NCBI RefSeq assembly: GCF_900114255.1 | Contig: NZ_FOSL01000001.1 | Coordinates: 558,001-622,000, forward strand | DNA length: 64,000 bases | Source of the DNA: Neomesorhizobium albiziae | Lineage (GTDB): Bacteria > Pseudomonadota > Alphaproteobacteria > Rhizobiales > Rhizobiaceae | Direction of reading: 5' to 3' | The notes under the pieces: model-generated | What the model was told of the DNA's origin: nothing | The model's database searches: none | Seen by the model: only the letters and a program-made list of their open reading frames with translations | Position numbers and translations under genes: made by a program | Part shown: in pieces, positions 62,045 to 64,000 of the stretch | Layout of the letters: the number at the start of each line of letters is the position of its first letter | How positions within the stretch are numbered: the first letter of the stretch is position 1

Positions 62045-64000
62045 TTGCTGGGGCGTACAAAAACCGATCGAGAACCAGGTGATGATATAGGTCAGATCTG
62101 GAGCCGTTCGCTCCAATTCCTGCTCGGCACATCGATGGTCGCCTTGATCATCCTGGTTTCCGCAGCGCTGGCCGGCTTCAGCTACTACCGGGCGCGCAAC
62201 GCGGCGATTGAGGACGCCAAGACGCAGATGCGGACCTTTTCCGAGCAGCTGATCGACCGCTTCAGCGTGATTTCGGGCCAGACGGTGGGATTTGTAGGCC
62301 TCATCGCTTCGATCCCGAACGCATTCCTGGTTCCGCCGCCGGACCGGCTGAATGACAAGACGGCGCTGTTGCGCGAGTTCATCCGCCGGTCTCCCCAGCT
62401 CGACGGCGCTTATGCCGGATATCCAGACGGGTCATTTTTCCATGTCATCAACCTCAAATCCGAAGGCTGGCGCCGTGCACTCGCAGCCCCGCACAATGCC
62501 GTGCTGGCCATCCGAGCGATCGCACCTAACGACAGCGGCGAAAGTATCCAGCACCTGAGCTTCGAGGATTCGACCGGAGCGATCATCAAGAGCGTTCCGG
62601 CAAGAACGACGAACTATGATCCGCGCGCGCGACCGTGGTATCAGGCAGCGCTGGACACCGCGGGCACGGTGTCGATCGGCCCCTACGAAATGGCGACGAC
62701 CGGCAAGCTCGGCATGACCCTTGCCGAAGCCCACAAAGGCAATCCGAAGATCGTGATTGGCGCAGACATCGTTCTGGACACCATAACCGACTTCCTGTCC
62801 GCCCAGCGCATGTCGCCCGATACCGTGGCCTTCATGGTCGACGCCTCGGGCAACCTGATCATCCATTCGAATCGGGGCGTGATGGCCCGCATCGTCGCAG
62901 GCAAAGCCGAGGCCGATTCCGTCAACTCACCCGAGACGGATGCTTTCATCCGCAGCCTCAAGTCCAACCCTGAAGCGAACCTTGTCGACGTCGGGGACAG
63001 GACATTCCTCGTGGCGTCGAAGCCGGTCGCTTCCGCGGTGCTGCTCAAGGGCCAGCGCGTGGTGGTCGCCGCACCGCTGGACGAGTTGATGGCGCCCGCC
63101 AACCGCGCGCTGCTCCAGGGACTGGCTATCTCGGCAGTCGTCGTAGCGGTGGCGGTGGCGCTTGCTCTCCTGCTCTCGCATCTCATCACCAAGTCGCTCG
63201 AACAGCTCACCGAGAGCGCGAACCGGCTGCAGAACCTCGATTTTGCGACACCGGTGGAAGTGCCCTCGCACGTCGCCGAAATCTCCTCGCTCGGCAAGGC
63301 GATGAACCGCGCGCGCGACGCCATCTTCACCTTCGCGCTCTATGTACCCAAGGAATTCGTGAAGAAGAGCGTACAGGCAGGTTACTTCACCGGTAGATCG
63401 GCGAAACGGGAGGAAGTCACAGCACTTTTTACCGACATCTATGACTTCACGACGATCAGCGAGGGCCACTCCCCCGAGGATGTGGTCGCCATGCTATCGG
63501 AATATTTCGACATACTGGATGAAGCCGTTAACGCCCATCACGGCTCGATCATCCAGTTTCTGGGCGATTCCATCTTCGCCATGTGGAACGCGCCGATTCC
63601 CGACACCGACCATGCCGAGAATGCCTGCCGCGCCGCGCTGGCGGCGGAGCAGAGCCTCGCCCATTTCAACGAGGCGCAGTGCGCCAAGGGGCTGCCGGAG
63701 TTCCGCACGCGGTTCGGCATCCATACCGGCCAGGCGGTCGTCGGAAGCGTTGGAGCCCGTGAACGGCTTCAATACACGGCGATGGGAGATACCATCAACG
63801 TCGCGTCGCGGCTGGAAGGCATGAACAAGGTTTACCACTCGACGATCCTGGCAAGCGCCGCGGTCAAACAGGCCTGCGAGCACACAATCGAATTCCGCCC
63901 GCGCGGCGCGGGCCAGGCAAAAGGCCGCGCGGCCGCGCTCGAACTGTACGAGGTCATCGGTGTTCGTGCGACCACGCAGGCGATCGACAGGGAAAAGCAG
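62045..64000 (+). CDS. Cache-domain adenylate/guanylate cyclase (3-prime partial)
   Basis: An open frame continues to the window edge, at least 652 residues. It has an N-terminal membrane helix (MVALIILVSAALAGF), an extracytoplasmic Cache sensor (WYQAALDTAGTVSIGPYE), a second helix near GLAISAVVVAVAVALALL, a HAMP linker (ITKSLEQLTESANRL) and a class III cyclase domain (VTALFTDIYDFTTISEG, QFLGDSIFAMWNAP, YTAMGDTINVASRLEG). No ATG lies before the helix; TTG 62045 is proposed, ATG 62135 is alternative. The end is outside the window. Confidence 0.85.
   Translation, partial: MLGRTKTDREPGDDIGQIWSRSLQFLLGTSMVALIILVSAALAGFSYYRARNAAIEDAKTQMRTFSEQLIDRFSVISGQTVGFVGLIASIPNAFLVPPPDRLNDKTALLREFIRRSPQLDGAYAGYPDGSFFHVINLKSEGWRRALAAPHNAVLAIRAIAPNDSGESIQHLSFEDSTGAIIKSVPARTTNYDPRARPWYQAALDTAGTVSIGPYEMATTGKLGMTLAEAHKGNPKIVIGADIVLDTITDFLSAQRMSPDTVAFMVDASGNLIIHSNRGVMARIVAGKAEADSVNSPETDAFIRSLKSNPEANLVDVGDRTFLVASKPVASAVLLKGQRVVVAAPLDELMAPANRALLQGLAISAVVVAVAVALALLLSHLITKSLEQLTESANRLQNLDFATPVEVPSHVAEISSLGKAMNRARDAIFTFALYVPKEFVKKSVQAGYFTGRSAKREEVTALFTDIYDFTTISEGHSPEDVVAMLSEYFDILDEAVNAHHGSIIQFLGDSIFAMWNAPIPDTDHAENACRAALAAEQSLAHFNEAQCAKGLPEFRTRFGIHTGQAVVGSVGARERLQYTAMGDTINVASRLEGMNKVYHSTILASAAVKQACEHTIEFRPRGAGQAKGRAAALELYEVIGVRATTQAIDREKQ

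Overview
The window reads as chromosomal DNA of a facultatively methylotrophic and autotrophic alphaproteobacterium of the Hyphomicrobiales (Mesorhizobium/Phyllobacteriaceae-like). The base composition is GC-rich, the RuBisCO is red-type form I with CbbX, the methanol dehydrogenase is a lanthanide-type XoxF, genes for the methanofuran/tetrahydromethanopterin C1 carriers are present, and several ribose-type sugar ABC operons follow the style of rhizobia. The genus is inferred; there is no rRNA or tRNA in the window to anchor it.

Layout. 0-4.8 kb: a small cytochrome c, then a tightly packed minus-strand operon for C1-carrier biosynthesis (MfnB-FolB fusion, amino acid kinase, DmrB/AfpA-like flavoprotein, dihydropteroate-synthase-like protein, DUF447 protein). 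5.0-10.2 kb: a six-gene 'PQQ-dependent alcohol dehydrogenase system' operon (binding protein, beta-propeller, cupredoxin-like protein, ABC ATPase, ABC permease, secreted protein). 10.2-21.4 kb: cbbR and a divergent Calvin-cycle operon cbbF-P-T-A-L-S-X-E, a thioredoxin-fold gene and cbbZ. 21.4-35.5 kb: the quinoprotein region, with a cytochrome c, a nitrate/taurine-type ABC system, quinoprotein relay proteins, xoxF-xoxG-xoxJ, a CXXXCW protein and pqqABCDE. 35.5-39.3 kb: an aldose-epimerase-like gene, a long inverted repeat, and an aldehyde dehydrogenase / F420-reductase-like pair.

39.3-49.5 kb: methylthioribose genes mtnA-mtnK diverge from a ribose-type ABC operon across a shared inverted-repeat operator. 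These are followed by a vapBC toxin-antitoxin pair, an aldolase-dehydrogenase fusion and a SorC regulator. 49.6-59.6 kb: two divergent operons controlled from one intergenic region that carries a GntR/FadR-type operator. One has a binding protein, GntR regulator, tartrate/isopropylmalate-type dehydrogenase and extended SDR. The other has ABC ATPase, permease, a BtpA/SgcQ protein, an M42 peptidase-like protein and an FGGY kinase. 59.8-64 kb: an orphan betaine-type binding protein, an L,D-transpeptidase, a small lipoprotein candidate and an adenylate cyclase that runs off the window.

How it fits together: XoxF oxidises methanol in the periplasm using PQQ made by pqqABCDE and passes electrons to XoxG. 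Formaldehyde or formate can be processed through the tetrahydromethanopterin carriers, and CO2 is fixed by the Calvin cycle. The two most interesting uncharacterised units are the methylthioribose uptake/cleavage set with the aldolase-SDR fusion, and the BtpA-M42-FGGY sugar module. Several perfect hairpins lie directly after highly expressed genes (cbbS, xoxF, pqqA) and suggest a shared way of setting transcript ratios inside operons.
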